Below, in pieces: positions 14,185 through 23,737 of a stretch of DNA of 64,000 nucleotides; the stretch's first letter is position 1; each line of letters begins with the position of its first letter. The notes under the pieces are model-generated. The model was not told the origin of the DNA. It searched no databases and saw only the letters and a program-made list of their open reading frames with translations. A program made the translations under genes and the position numbers. The DNA is from Variovorax sp. TBS-050B (lineage in GTDB: Bacteria; Pseudomonadota; Gammaproteobacteria; Burkholderiales; Burkholderiaceae_C): positions 1,277,001 to 1,341,000 of the forward strand of contig NZ_JARXYR010000002.1 of assembly GCF_029893635.1 (NCBI RefSeq). Direction: 5' to 3'.

Positions 14185-15000
14185 CTAGAGGACGCAGTGC
14201 GACAGCGCGGGCAACTGCGCGCGCATGCGCCCGGTCTGCCCGGCGTCGATGTCGAACAGCACCACGCCTTCCTCGCGGGCCTGCTGCGCCACCACCGTGC
14301 CCCAGGGATCGACCACCATCGACTGGCCCCAGGTCTGGCGCCCGTTCTCGTGGCTGCCGCCCTGCGCGGGCGCGACCACCCAGGCCAGGTTCTCGATCGC
14401 GCGGGCACGCAGCAGCACCTCCCAGTGCGCGGCGCCCGTGGTGCGCGTGAAGGCGCTGGGCACCAGCAGCAGCTCGGCGCCCTGCTTCGCGAGCGCGCGG
14501 TAGAGCTCGGGAAAGCGCAGGTCGTAGCACACGCTCATGCCCACGCGCCAGCGGTGCCCGTCGCGCGAGGGCAGGTCGAACACCACCGGCGTGGCGCCCG
14601 GCGCGATCACGCGGCGCTCGTCGTAGCGCTCGGTGCCGTTGTCGAAGCAGAAGAGGTGGATCTTGTCGTAGCGCGCCACGCATTCGCCCGCGGGCGAGAA
14701 GGCGAGCGAGCTGTTGAACACGCGCTCGGCCTCGGGGCTTTCGAGCGGCAGCGTGCCACCGACGATCCAGAGTCCCAGTTCGCGCGCCGCATCGGCAAGA
14801 AAGCCCTGCACCGTGCCGGCGCCGGCGGTCTCGCGCAGGCCGAGCTTGTCGGTGTCGCGCGCGCCCATCATGCAGAAATACTCGGGCAGCACCGCCAGCT
14901 CGGCGCCGGCCGCGGCGGCCTGCGCGAGCAGCTCGCGTGCGCGTGCGAGGTTGGCTTCGCGGGCGATGGCCGAGACCATCTGGATGGCTGCGACTTTCAT
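14185..15000 (-). CDS. carbon-nitrogen hydrolase, Nit2/deaminated-glutathione amidase type
   Basis: A 271-residue nitrilase-superfamily amidase. The catalytic triad is visible as Glu in LAVLPEYF (about residue 40), Lys in YDKIHLF (about 112) and Cys in SVCYDLRFPE (about 154). Nit1/Nit2-type sequences such as GTLPLES, FNSSLAFSPAGE and EVLLRARAIEN suggest hydrolysis of deaminated glutathione or omega-amides, a metabolite-repair role in the cytosol. It lies between yhdP (22 bases upstream) and the sensor kinase, with which it shares a stop/start junction. Beta-proteobacteria often have this gene directly after yhdP. The start at 15000 fits the family start MKVAAIQM. Confidence 0.9.
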   Translation of the reverse strand: MKVAAIQMVSAIAREANLARARELLAQAAAAGAELAVLPEYFCMMGARDTDKLGLRETAGAGTVQGFLADAARELGLWIVGGTLPLESPEAERVFNSSLAFSPAGECVARYDKIHLFCFDNGTERYDERRVIAPGATPVVFDLPSRDGHRWRVGMSVCYDLRFPELYRALAKQGAELLLVPSAFTRTTGAAHWEVLLRARAIENLAWVVAPAQGGSHENGRQTWGQSMVVDPWGTVVAQQAREEGVVLFDIDAGQTGRMRAQLPALSHCVL

Positions 15001-15022
15001 GGGGCATCTCCGTTCTTGCGGC

Positions 15023-18000
15023 CTACCGGCCGCCGCCGAGACCCGGCACCGGAAGGGTGATCTGCGGGTCGGGCAGGATCGATCTTGGCACCTTGGCGAT
15101 TTTCGGGTCGGCCCAGGTGCCTTCGATGTGGAACTCCTGCGTGGCGGCGGTGGCGAGCGGCTTGCTCAGCACCCATTGCGCCAGGAAGGTGCCGAGGCCG
15201 ATCGCGGGGTTGATCGCGGTCGCCACCAGCGCCGCGGTGCCGGCGTTGATCTCGGGCACCACCACCACGCGCAGATCCTGCGTCTCGCGCACGATGTCGG
15301 CCGAGCCGTCCATCAGCGCCGCGGCGTTGACGCCCTTCATCTGGAGGTTGTTGGTGCTCGCGATGCCGTTGTGGATCTTCGCGTCGCCGCGGATGAAGTC
15401 GAAGGCGAAGCCCTGGCTGAACACGTCGCGGAAATCGAGCGTGAGCCGGCGCGGCAGCGCCTGCAGGCTCAGCACGCCGAGCAGCTTGGCGAGGCCCGGG
15501 TCGGCCTTGAGGAACTGCCCCGCGCCGACGTTGACCTGCAGCTGCCCGCCCAGGCTCGGATAGTCGAGCGAGAACGGCGAGCCGCGCCAGTTCACCTCGC
15601 CCTCGAGCCGGCCGCTGCCGCGCCGCAATACGCCGGGCATGCCGAAGCGCGCGAGCAGGTCGCCCGCATCGGCGATCTCGAGCCGGAAGGTCATGGCGGT
15701 GCGGCGCTGCTCGGTGCGCCCGGACGGGGTGCCGCCCGCGGCGGCCCAGGTGCCCTTGGCCGAGAAGCTGGCCTCGGGCACGGTGAAGCTCAGCTTGTTG
15801 AGCAGCCATTCGCGGCCGGCGCCGCCGCGGTTGACCGCATCGATCTCGGCGCGGCCGAGGCGCTTGCCGAGGAGCTCGAAGTCGTCGATGACGATGTCGA
15901 GCGCGGGCAGCGTGTCGGGCTGCTCGTCGAGCAGGGTCTCGACCTGCTTCGCCTCGGTCGGCGCGATCTTGAGCCGCGCGAGCCGCGCATAGAGCCGCCC
16001 GGCCTGCGTGTGGCGGTATTCGGCATAGCCGCTGAGCTCGGCCGCGTCGATGTTGGCGCGCCAGAGCGAACCGTCGCGCGTGCCGCCGAGCACCACGTTG
16101 TGCAGCGTGCGGCCCGCGATGCCGAGCTCCTGGGCGCGCACGGCGATGCGCGTGGGGAGGTAGCCGGACGAGGCCTCCTCGGCGCCGCCGGCCGGTTCGG
16201 CCGAGCCACCGCCCGCCGCATCGCCGAGCAGCGCCTGCCAGGCCGGCATGTCGAGCTTGGCGACGTTGACGTTGGCGAGCACGCCGCGCTCGGGGACGCT
16301 CGCGGTCTCGCCTTCGGCCAGGCCGATGCCGATGCTGCCGCGCAGCACGCGCGCCTCCCCGCCGGAGATCTCGCGCACGTACTGCGCCGCGCCGATGCGG
16401 CCAAGCGCCATCGAGAGCTGGTCCTGCACCGCGACGGCGGTCGCGTTGCGGGTCTCGCGCTGCAGCACCTTCTTCTCGATGCGCAGCGGCATCTGCTCGT
16501 CGGCCGTTTTCACGAGCGGCGCGGGCAGGTTGAGCGCCAGGCCCTGCAGCGTGCTGGAGAGCGAGAACTCCGGGACGCCGTCGCGCATCGAGAAGGTGGC
16601 CGCATAGGGCGTGCTGCCGCTCGCCTTGGCGGCGATGCGCGTGAGCCATTCGGCCTCGCGCGTGCCGCGCAGGCCCTCGGCGGAGGCCGTGCCCTGGGCC
16701 TTGAGCGCGACCTCGCGGTTCGGTCCGGCGAAGCGGCCGCGGCCCTCGATGCGGATGTCGCCGCCGAGCAGCCTCGCCTGCATGCCGGCGAGCGAAAAAC
16801 CCGTCTCGGTGAAGCCGACCGTGCCCTTGGCCTGCGTGAACGAAGGCGCCTCGGGCGCGAGCTGCAGCTCGTTGCCGGCGAGCGCGATGCTGGCCTGCAC
16901 CTTGGCGTTGTCGAGCGCGGCGAGCGGAAGCTCCAGGTGCAGCCGGTAGTCGGCGTTGCCCGTCGCGCGCACGCGGGCGAGGGCCTCGCCGGTCTCGCCG
17001 CCCGCGAGCGGACCGCCCACGCGCAGCAGCTCGCCGAGCGGGCCCTTGGCCTGGGCGTCGACGCGCAGCAGCGAGGCATGGTGCGACATGTCGGCGATCT
17101 GCGCCTCGGCCTTGGTCACTTCGAGGCCGGCGGTGCCGGCCAGCTTGCCGCGCGCATTGCGCACCAGCATGCCCGCGCGCTCGAACACCAGCTCGCCGGA
17201 GAGGCCGGTGAGCGCCGGCCAGACCGGCTCCGGCGCCCGCGCGGCCGCGCCTGCGCGCGCCGGGGCCGCGGCCGCTTTCGCGGCGGTGGTCGATGCGAGG
17301 GCCGAGGCCGGCGGCACGTAGGCGTAGTCGACGTCCGCGACCTTGGCCACGATGCGGAACTCGCCCTGCTTCGGGTCCATGAAGGGCATGTCGTGCAGGT
17401 CGCCGCGCACGCGAAAGTCGACGCTGCTCGCCACGCCCTTGGTGACGGCGCTGCGCACGTAGTCGCGCGTGTGCTGGGGAATGTCGAGCGGCAGGTAGCG
17501 GAAACACCCGCGTGCCGTCGGCCCGTGTGAGCTTGCCCTGCAGGTCGAGCACGCCGGGGTAGCGCGAGCGGCCGGCCGACACGGCGGGATCGCTGGTGCG
17601 CCAGCTGGCCTCGGCCTCGCCTTCGGCGTCGGCATTGGCGAAGCGCAGCCGGGACACCTGCAGCTGGGCGCGGCCGTTGTCGAGCTTCCACTGCAGCTGG
17701 GCCGAGAGCCGGTCCACCGGGATGACGGGCTCCTCGAACACGCCGGGGAATTCGAGCGTGCCCTGCGCCAGCGTGAGGGCCGCGGTGCCGCCGGTCTGGG
17801 TGGCGTCGAATTCGACCGTGGCGCCGCTCAGGCCGGGCGAGCCGGCGTGCACGTGGGGCGCGGCGGCGCCGGCACCGGAAGCGGCGGGCGGCGTCTCGGC
17901 CGGCTGCGAGGCCACGCGCAGGCCGCGCACCCGCCCCTTCGCCTGGTAGCGCTCGGGCGCGCCGAGCGAGCCCTGCCAGTTCAGCTCGATGCGCTCGACC

Positions 18001-19187
18001 AGCCCGCGCGGCGCATAGGCGTCGAGCACGCGGTGCGTGGCCTCGCCGAGCGGCAGGCGGTCGGCGATGAGCGCCAGCGCGGCAAGGTCGAGCCGGTCGG
18101 CGCGCAGCGCCCCGTGCTCGGGCGTGCGGCCGCGCGAGGGCGAATGCTGCAGCCAGAGGTTGCCGCCCGGCCAGCGCATGCCGTCGGCGGTGTCGAACTG
18201 CAGCGCGGCGGTCGAGAACTCGAGGAAGTCCTCGCTGAGCTGGCCCGCGAGCCGGCCGGTGACCGAGCGCAGCACCAGCGGCTGGAGGCCGCGGCCGAGC
18301 GAGGCATCGACGCGCTGGAGTCCGAGGTCGGCCGCGCCGCCTACGATCCGGCCGTCCTTCACGTCGGCCCAGAGGCGCAGCGCGCCGCTGCCCTCGCGGA
18401 TGCGCGCATCGATCGACACGTAGCGGCCGAGGCGGGTGACGTCCATGTAGGGCAGGTCGGCATAGAGCTGGCCGTCCCAGGTCTGCCAGCGGCCCGAGCG
18501 CACCGACAGCAGCGGCTGGCGGAACTGGCCGCGCAAGGTGAAGCGCTCGCCCCAGCCGGCCGGCGGGGTGGCGTCGAGCCGCAGGCCGTGGCGCCGGCCG
18601 CCGTTGCGCGCGACGAAGCGCACGTCGCTCAGGAGCAGCGGCTCGGCCTGGCGCTGCTCGTCGGTCCAGCGCACGGTGCCGCCCTCGACCACCAGTTCGC
18701 GCTGCGCGAAAAACCAGTCGGCGGCGCGGGTCTCTCCGGTGGTGTCGTTCGACATGTGCAGGCCGGCCACGTGCAGCTTGCCCATCGCGTCGCGGCGCAC
18801 GTCGACCTGCGGGCCCTCGATGTAGAGCTGCTCGAAGTTGAGGCGCCAGAGCGAACGCGGCGACACGCTCGCGACGATCCGCACAAGCCGCAGGGCTTCT
18901 CGCTGCTGGGCATCATGCAGGACCACGTCGCGCAGTTCGAAGACCGGAAACAGGCTGTCGGACCGCGCGGTGATCGAACCGATACGCACGGGTACCCCGA
19001 TGGCCTTGCTGGCTTGCGCCTCGAGCGCGCCACGGTAGTCGCCGATTCGCGGCACAATCCACGCGTGTAGGACAACCACTGACAGCGCCAGCAGAAGCCA
19101 TGCAGCGATCAGTAAACCCAGCAGCCAGCGCGCCGTCGCAGCGGTGATCTTGAGCAGACGTGAAGGGGGAGACGCCGTGTCGTTCAT
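15023..19187 (-). pseudogene. yhdP: YhdP-family AsmA-like envelope lipid-transport protein, frameshifted
   Basis: A very large inner-membrane-anchored periplasmic protein of the AsmA/DUF3971 (TIGR02099) family. In Escherichia coli, YhdP with TamB and YdbH moves phospholipids to the outer membrane. The N-terminus (from ATG 19185-19187) has a transmembrane helix (WLLGLLIAAWLLLALSVVV), then repeated beta-strand regions. The N-terminal frame continues to LDLQGKLTRADGTRVF, and the C-terminal frame resumes with RYLPLDIPQHTRDYV and runs to LPVPGLGGGR at 15023. One extra A in AAA at 17502-17504 joins the two; with two A the protein would be about 1,387 residues, normal for the family. Both halves look fully conserved. 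The start is only 25 bases from the divergent glnE start. Confidence 0.85.
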
Positions 19188-19212
19188 TGAGGATCGCGCT
19201 GTGTCTGGAATT

Positions 19213-22008
19213 ATGACCGCCCGCATACAGACCGGTTCCTCGGAAGCCGACAACAGTGTGAACCAGTTGCCATCCACCACATCCGCAGCGACCGAGGGTG
19301 CGCTCTCCGCCTACTCCCGCTTCGTCCAGCGCCTGCGCCGCCGGTACGCGGGCGAGCTCGCGCTGCTCGCGCCCGGGGCGCCGCGGCGTGCCTCGATGGA
19401 CCAGGCCTACGAGGCGCTGCGCGCGCGCGGCGAGGCCGTGGGCGACGCGCTGCGGATCGTGCGGCAGCTCGTGATGGAACGGCTCGTCACGCTCGACTGC
19501 GACAGCCAGGCGCCGCTCGCGGTGGTGACCACGGCGGTCACCGAACTCGCCGAATTCGCGCTCGACGTCGCCTGCCGCGACGCCTGCCAGGAACTCGACG
19601 CGCAGCACGGCGCGCCGCGCGGCCCCGAGGGACAGCGCGCGCAGCTCTGGGTCGTGGGCATGGGCAAGCTCGGCGCACGCGAGCTCAACGTGTCGAGCGA
19701 CATCGACCTGATCTACCTCTACGACTTCGACGGCGAGACCGAGGGCGACGCCGACGGCCGCGGCCGGCTGTCCAACCACGAGTACTTCGGGCGCGCCGTC
19801 AAGCGCATCTACGCGCTCGTGGGCGACACCACCGAGCACGGCTTCGTGTTCCGCGTCGACCTGGCGCTCCGGCCCAACGGCAATTCGGGGCCGAGCGTGG
19901 TCTCGCTCGATGCGCTGGAAGAATATTTCCAGGTGCAGGGCCGCGAATGGGAGCGCTTCGCCTGGATGAAGAGCCGGGTGGTCGCGCCGAGTGCCGTCGT
20001 GACCGGCGGGCATGCGCAGGGCCTGCGCGCCACGGTGCTGCCCTTCGTGTTCCGCCGCTACCTCGACTACAGCGTGTTCGATTCGCTGCGCACGCTGCAC
20101 CGGCAGATCCGCGAGCAGTCGGCGCGGCGCAGCGCGGGCCGGCCCGAGCGCGCCAACGACGTCAAGCTCTCGCGTGGCGGCATCCGCGAGATCGAATTCA
20201 CCGTGCAGCTGCTGCAGGTGGTGCGCGGCGGCCAGTTCCCCGAACTGCGCACCCGGCCCACGCTCGATGCGCTGCAGCGGCTCGCGCGCGCCGGCCTGAT
20301 GCCGCAGGAGACCGCCGACACGCTGGCCGCGGCCTACGAATTCCTGCGCCGCGTGGAGCACCGCATCCAGTACCTCGACGACCAGCAGACGCACATGCTG
20401 CCGGTGGCCGACGACGACCTGCGCTGGATCGCGCAGACCATGGGCTACGCGAGCTGCTGCCCCTTCCTCGAGCAGCTCGACACGCACCGCGAATTCGTCG
20501 CGCAGGAGTTCGACAAGCTGCTGGGCGGCGACAAGCCCTGCAACGGCAAGTGCAGCGGCAAGAAGGCCGCCGCGCCGGCCGACCTGGCCGACCTGCTCGA
20601 CGAACTGCCGCCCGCCTTCGCCGAGCGCATCCGCAACTGGTGCGAGCAGCCGCGCGTGATGGCGCTGCGCGAGGAAACGCGCGCGCGGCTGCGGCAGCTG
20701 GTGCAGCGCACCGGGCAGTGGCTCCGGGAACCCGACGGCGACGGGCCGGGCCAGACGCCGCGCCACGTGGACGCCGCGCTGCGCTGGGCCGACTGGATCG
20801 AGCCGCTGCTGCGGCGCGAAAGCTATCTGGCGCTGCTGGTCGAGCGGCCCGCGGTGCAGGAGCGGCTGCTGCGGCTGCTCGGCGCCGCCAAGTGGCCCGC
20901 GCGCTACCTGCTGCAGCACCCGGGCGTGATCGACGAGCTCGCGAGCGACGAGATGCTTTCGGGCCGCTTCGTCGCGGCCGAGTTCGAGCGCGAACTCGAG
21001 GCCCGCCATGCCGCGCTCACGCGCACCGGCGAGGCCGACGAGGAGCGCCTGCTGAACCTGCTGCGCCATGCGCACCACGCCGAGGTGTTCCGCACCCTCG
21101 CGCGCGACGTGGACGGCCGCCTCACGGTCGAGCAGGTGGCCGACGACCTGAGTGCGCTGGCCGACGCCACGCTGCGCGTGACCGCGCGCTGGTGCTGGCC
21201 GCACCTGCGCAACCGGCACCGCGAGGAACCGCAGTTCGCGATCATCGGCTACGGCAAGCTCGGCGGAAAGGAGCTGGGCTACGGCAGCGACCTCGACATC
21301 GTGTTCGTCTACGACGACGACGACGAGCGCGCCGGCGAGGTCTACGCCGCCTACGTGCGCAAGCTGATCAACTGGCTCACCGTCAAGACGCGCGAGGGCG
21401 ACCTGTTCGAGATCGACACCGCGCTGCGGCCGAACGGCAATTCGGGGCTGCTCACGACCAGCTTCGAAGCCTACGAGCGCTACCAGCTGGGCCGCGGCAG
21501 CAACACGGCATGGACCTGGGAGCACCAGGCGATGACGCGTGCGCGCTTCGTGCTCGGCAGCGCCGAACTGGGCGCGCGCTTCGACGCGGTGCGCGAGGCG
21601 GTGATCGTGGCGCCGCGCGATCGCGAGGCGCTGAAGGCCGAGATCATCGCGATGCGCGACAAGGTGCGCGGCGCGCGGCCCGTGAAGGCCGGCCGCTTCG
21701 ACGTGAAGCACAGCCCGGGCGGCATGGTGGACGCGGAGTTCGCGGTGCAGTTCCTCGTGCTCTCGGCCGCGGGCGCGCACCGCGAGCTGATTCCGAACGT
21801 CGGCAACATCGCGCTGCTGCTGCGCGCCGAGGACGCCGGCCTGCTGCCGCCGGGCATCGGCCGCGCCGCCGCGGCGGCCTACCGCGAACTGCGGCGCGTG
21901 CAGCACCGCGCGCGGCTCAACGAGGAGCCGACCCAGGTCACCCCGCCCGCGCTGGCCGCGGAGCGCGAGGCGATGCTGGCGCTCTGGAAGGCGGTGTTCG
22001 GCGGATGA
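19213..22008 (+). CDS. glnE: bifunctional glutamine synthetase adenylyltransferase / adenylyl-removing enzyme
   Basis: A 931-residue enzyme that adenylylates GlnA (inactivating it) under nitrogen excess and removes the AMP under limitation, under control of PII. It contains two homologous nucleotidyltransferase modules, each with a metal-binding DxD: GKLGARELNVSSDIDLIYLY (about residue 151) for the deadenylylase half, and GKLGGKELGYGSDLDIVFVY (about residue 679) for the adenylylase half. Each is followed by the same ALRPNGNSG motif and a helical GlnD-UR-UTase domain. The start at ATG 19213 fits the family; the frame is open 23 codons further but those overlap yhdP's start region. It overlaps rlpA by ATGA. 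Divergent from yhdP with 25 bases between starts, so their promoters must interleave. Confidence 0.95.
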   Translation: MTARIQTGSSEADNSVNQLPSTTSAATEGALSAYSRFVQRLRRRYAGELALLAPGAPRRASMDQAYEALRARGEAVGDALRIVRQLVMERLVTLDCDSQAPLAVVTTAVTELAEFALDVACRDACQELDAQHGAPRGPEGQRAQLWVVGMGKLGARELNVSSDIDLIYLYDFDGETEGDADGRGRLSNHEYFGRAVKRIYALVGDTTEHGFVFRVDLALRPNGNSGPSVVSLDALEEYFQVQGREWERFAWMKSRVVAPSAVVTGGHAQGLRATVLPFVFRRYLDYSVFDSLRTLHRQIREQSARRSAGRPERANDVKLSRGGIREIEFTVQLLQVVRGGQFPELRTRPTLDALQRLARAGLMPQETADTLAAAYEFLRRVEHRIQYLDDQQTHMLPVADDDLRWIAQTMGYASCCPFLEQLDTHREFVAQEFDKLLGGDKPCNGKCSGKKAAAPADLADLLDELPPAFAERIRNWCEQPRVMALREETRARLRQLVQRTGQWLREPDGDGPGQTPRHVDAALRWADWIEPLLRRESYLALLVERPAVQERLLRLLGAAKWPARYLLQHPGVIDELASDEMLSGRFVAAEFERELEARHAALTRTGEADEERLLNLLRHAHHAEVFRTLARDVDGRLTVEQVADDLSALADATLRVTARWCWPHLRNRHREEPQFAIIGYGKLGGKELGYGSDLDIVFVYDDDDERAGEVYAAYVRKLINWLTVKTREGDLFEIDTALRPNGNSGLLTTSFEAYERYQLGRGSNTAWTWEHQAMTRARFVLGSAELGARFDAVREAVIVAPRDREALKAEIIAMRDKVRGARPVKAGRFDVKHSPGGMVDAEFAVQFLVLSAAGAHRELIPNVGNIALLLRAEDAGLLPPGIGRAAAAAYRELRRVQHRARLNEEPTQVTPPALAAEREAMLALWKAVFGG

Positions 22009-23159
22009 GGCGCGCAGCCGCCCTCCCCGTGCCCGACGCCATACCGGCGGCCGCCGCCTGGCCCGCCGCGGGCCGGACCGCGGCGCTCTGCGCAGTGGCG
22101 GTCGCGGTGCTCCTGGCGGGCTGCGCCAGCGGCCCGCGCAGCGGCGTGGCGAGCGGCCGCGACGGCCCGGGCACGAACATCCCGCCCGACCTCGACCGCG
22201 TGCCCGACGCCGAGCCCCGCATCGAGCCCATCCGCAACAGCGGCGGCACGAGCAAGCCCTACACCGTGCTCGGCCGCTCGTATCAGCCGATCACCGACGA
22301 CCGGCCGTTCCGCGAATCGGGCATCGCGTCGTGGTACGGCCGCAAGTTCCACAGCGCATCGACCGCGAGCGGCGAGCCCTACGACATGTACGCGATGACG
22401 GCCGCGCACAAGACGCTGCCGCTGCCGAGCTACGTGCGCGTGCGCAACCCCGCCAACGGGCGCGAGGTGATCGTGCGCGTGAACGACCGCGGCCCCTTCG
22501 TCGACGGCCGCGTGATCGACCTGAGCTACACGGCGGCGCTGAAGCTCGACCTGCTGCGCGGCGTGGCGCCGGTGGAGATCGAGCGCATCACCAACGAGGA
22601 CATCCGGACCGGCGCATGGCGGCGCGATGCCGGCACGGCCTATGCCGCCGCGGCACCCGCACCGGCGCCACGCGCGGCGGCAGGCGCTTCGGTGGCGGTG
22701 CCGTCGGCGTGGGTGACGCCGGTCGCGGCGAGCGCGGTCGAGGCGAGCACGATGCCGGTGGCGCCGCAGCCATCGGTCGCATCCGCGCCCTCGCCGGCGC
22801 CAGCCGAACCGGACGGCGCCGTGGCGCCGCCGCGGGCGCCGATGGTGGTGACCGACCTCGCGCCGCTGGCGCCGATCGCCGCGCCGGCGCCGCCGCCGGC
22901 TGCGGCGCCCTCCTCGGCCGCCGTCGCCGGCTACTGGGTGCAGCTCGGCGCCTTTCGCGAGCGCGACGGGGCGCAGACGCTGCTGAGCCAGGCCGCACGC
23001 GGCCTGCCGACGCTGGCGCCGCAGCTGCGCGTGTTCAGCGAGGCCGGCACGCACCGGCTGCAGGCCGGCCCCTTCGCCTCGCGCGAGGCGGCCGGCGAAG
23101 CCGTGACGCAGCTGCGCGAGAGCCTGCGCATCGCGCCGATGGTGGTCGAGCGCCGCTGA
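22005..23159 (+). CDS. rlpA: RlpA septal-ring lytic transglycosylase-like lipoprotein with SPOR domain
   Basis: A 384-residue outer-membrane lipoprotein. Signal with lipobox LLAGC (about residues 26-43), a double-psi beta-barrel RlpA domain (about 95-205: GIASWYGRKFHSASTASGE, YDMYAMTAAHKTLPLPSYV, VRVNDRGPFVDGRVIDLS), a long Ala/Pro-rich linker (about 205-300), and a C-terminal SPOR domain (about 305-384: YWVQLGAFRERDGAQTLL). SPOR binds denuded glycan at division sites; RlpA of Pseudomonas cleaves such glycan. Start ATG at 22005 overlaps the glnE stop as ATGA, so translation is coupled. The signal is longer than usual because of a 17-residue pre-hydrophobic stretch. Confidence 0.9.
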   Translation: MRRAAALPVPDAIPAAAAWPAAGRTAALCAVAVAVLLAGCASGPRSGVASGRDGPGTNIPPDLDRVPDAEPRIEPIRNSGGTSKPYTVLGRSYQPITDDRPFRESGIASWYGRKFHSASTASGEPYDMYAMTAAHKTLPLPSYVRVRNPANGREVIVRVNDRGPFVDGRVIDLSYTAALKLDLLRGVAPVEIERITNEDIRTGAWRRDAGTAYAAAAPAPAPRAAAGASVAVPSAWVTPVAASAVEASTMPVAPQPSVASAPSPAPAEPDGAVAPPRAPMVVTDLAPLAPIAAPAPPPAAAPSSAAVAGYWVQLGAFRERDGAQTLLSQAARGLPTLAPQLRVFSEAGTHRLQAGPFASREAAGEAVTQLRESLRIAPMVVERR

Positions 23160-23177
23160 ACGCCGGCGCCGGGCGCC

Positions 23178-23639
23178 TCAGGGCATGGCCTTGACGGGCA
23201 CCGGCATCTGCATGCCCACGCCCATGCGGTTCCAGGCGTTGATCTGCGCGATCGCCACCGAGAGTTCGCCGATCTCGACCTCGCTGAACTGCGCCTTGAG
23301 CGCCTCGAACTCGGCATCCCGGTCGCTGTGGTGGTCGGCCAGCCGGGTCAGGGTCTCGGCCCAGGCCAGGGCGGCGCGCTCGCGCGCGTTGAAGAAGCTG
23401 ACTTCGCGCCAGGTGGCCAGGCTGTTGATGCGCTGCCAGTCCTCGCCCTGCTGGCGCAGGTCGCGCACGTGCATGTCGAGGCAGTAGGCGCAGCCGTTGA
23501 TCTGCGAGACGCGGGCGTAGACGAGGTCGAGCAATGTCTTGCCGAGGGTGCTGCCCTCGTAGGCGCCGTTCACGCCGAGCATGGCCTGGAAAGCCTTGGG
23601 GACGACCTTGTACCAGTTGAGGCGGGGGGTGGTGTTCAT
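23178..23639 (-). CDS. carboxymuconolactone decarboxylase / AhpD-like protein, ECF41 partner
   Basis: A 153-residue helical protein of the CMD/AhpD family. The peroxidase-like active site is visible as GCAYCLDMH (Cys-Ala-Tyr-Cys-X3-His at about residues 50-58), and the pattern ARERAALAWAETLTRLADHH is typical. Such proteins reduce peroxides or act in antioxidant chemistry; carboxymuconolactone activity itself is unlikely. ECF41 sigma genes are almost always beside a gene for a carboxymuconolactone decarboxylase, oxidoreductase or epimerase (COE), and this is the COE partner. A perfect ECF41 promoter lies upstream at 23695-23721, about 50 bases before the start. It converges with rlpA. Confidence 0.88.
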   Translation of the reverse strand: MNTTPRLNWYKVVPKAFQAMLGVNGAYEGSTLGKTLLDLVYARVSQINGCAYCLDMHVRDLRQQGEDWQRINSLATWREVSFFNARERAALAWAETLTRLADHHSDRDAEFEALKAQFSEVEIGELSVAIAQINAWNRMGVGMQMPVPVKAMP

Positions 23640-23694
23640 GGTGATGAGTCCAGTGGGTGGGTTGATGAAGGAATGGATCTGCCTACCCCCTGAA

Positions 23695-23721
23695 GACGTG
23701 CCGGCCCGCCGCCCTGTGACA
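23695..23721 (-). promoter_or_regulatory. ECF41-type promoter of the CMD gene
   Basis: On the minus strand, TGTCACA (23715-23721) is followed after exactly 16 bases by CGTC (23695-23698). This is the published ECF41 recognition pattern (-35 TGTCACA, -10 CGTC). Start of transcription would fall near 23688, giving a leader of about 49 bases before the ATG at 23639. An identical arrangement precedes the sigma gene itself. Confidence 0.8.
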
Positions 23722-23737
23722 CGCCGCGCGAAAAAAT

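Noticed and set aside
11842..15060. 1072-codon open frame antisense to the kinase and nitrilase genes
   Set aside because: Same GC artefact; no start signal or domain.
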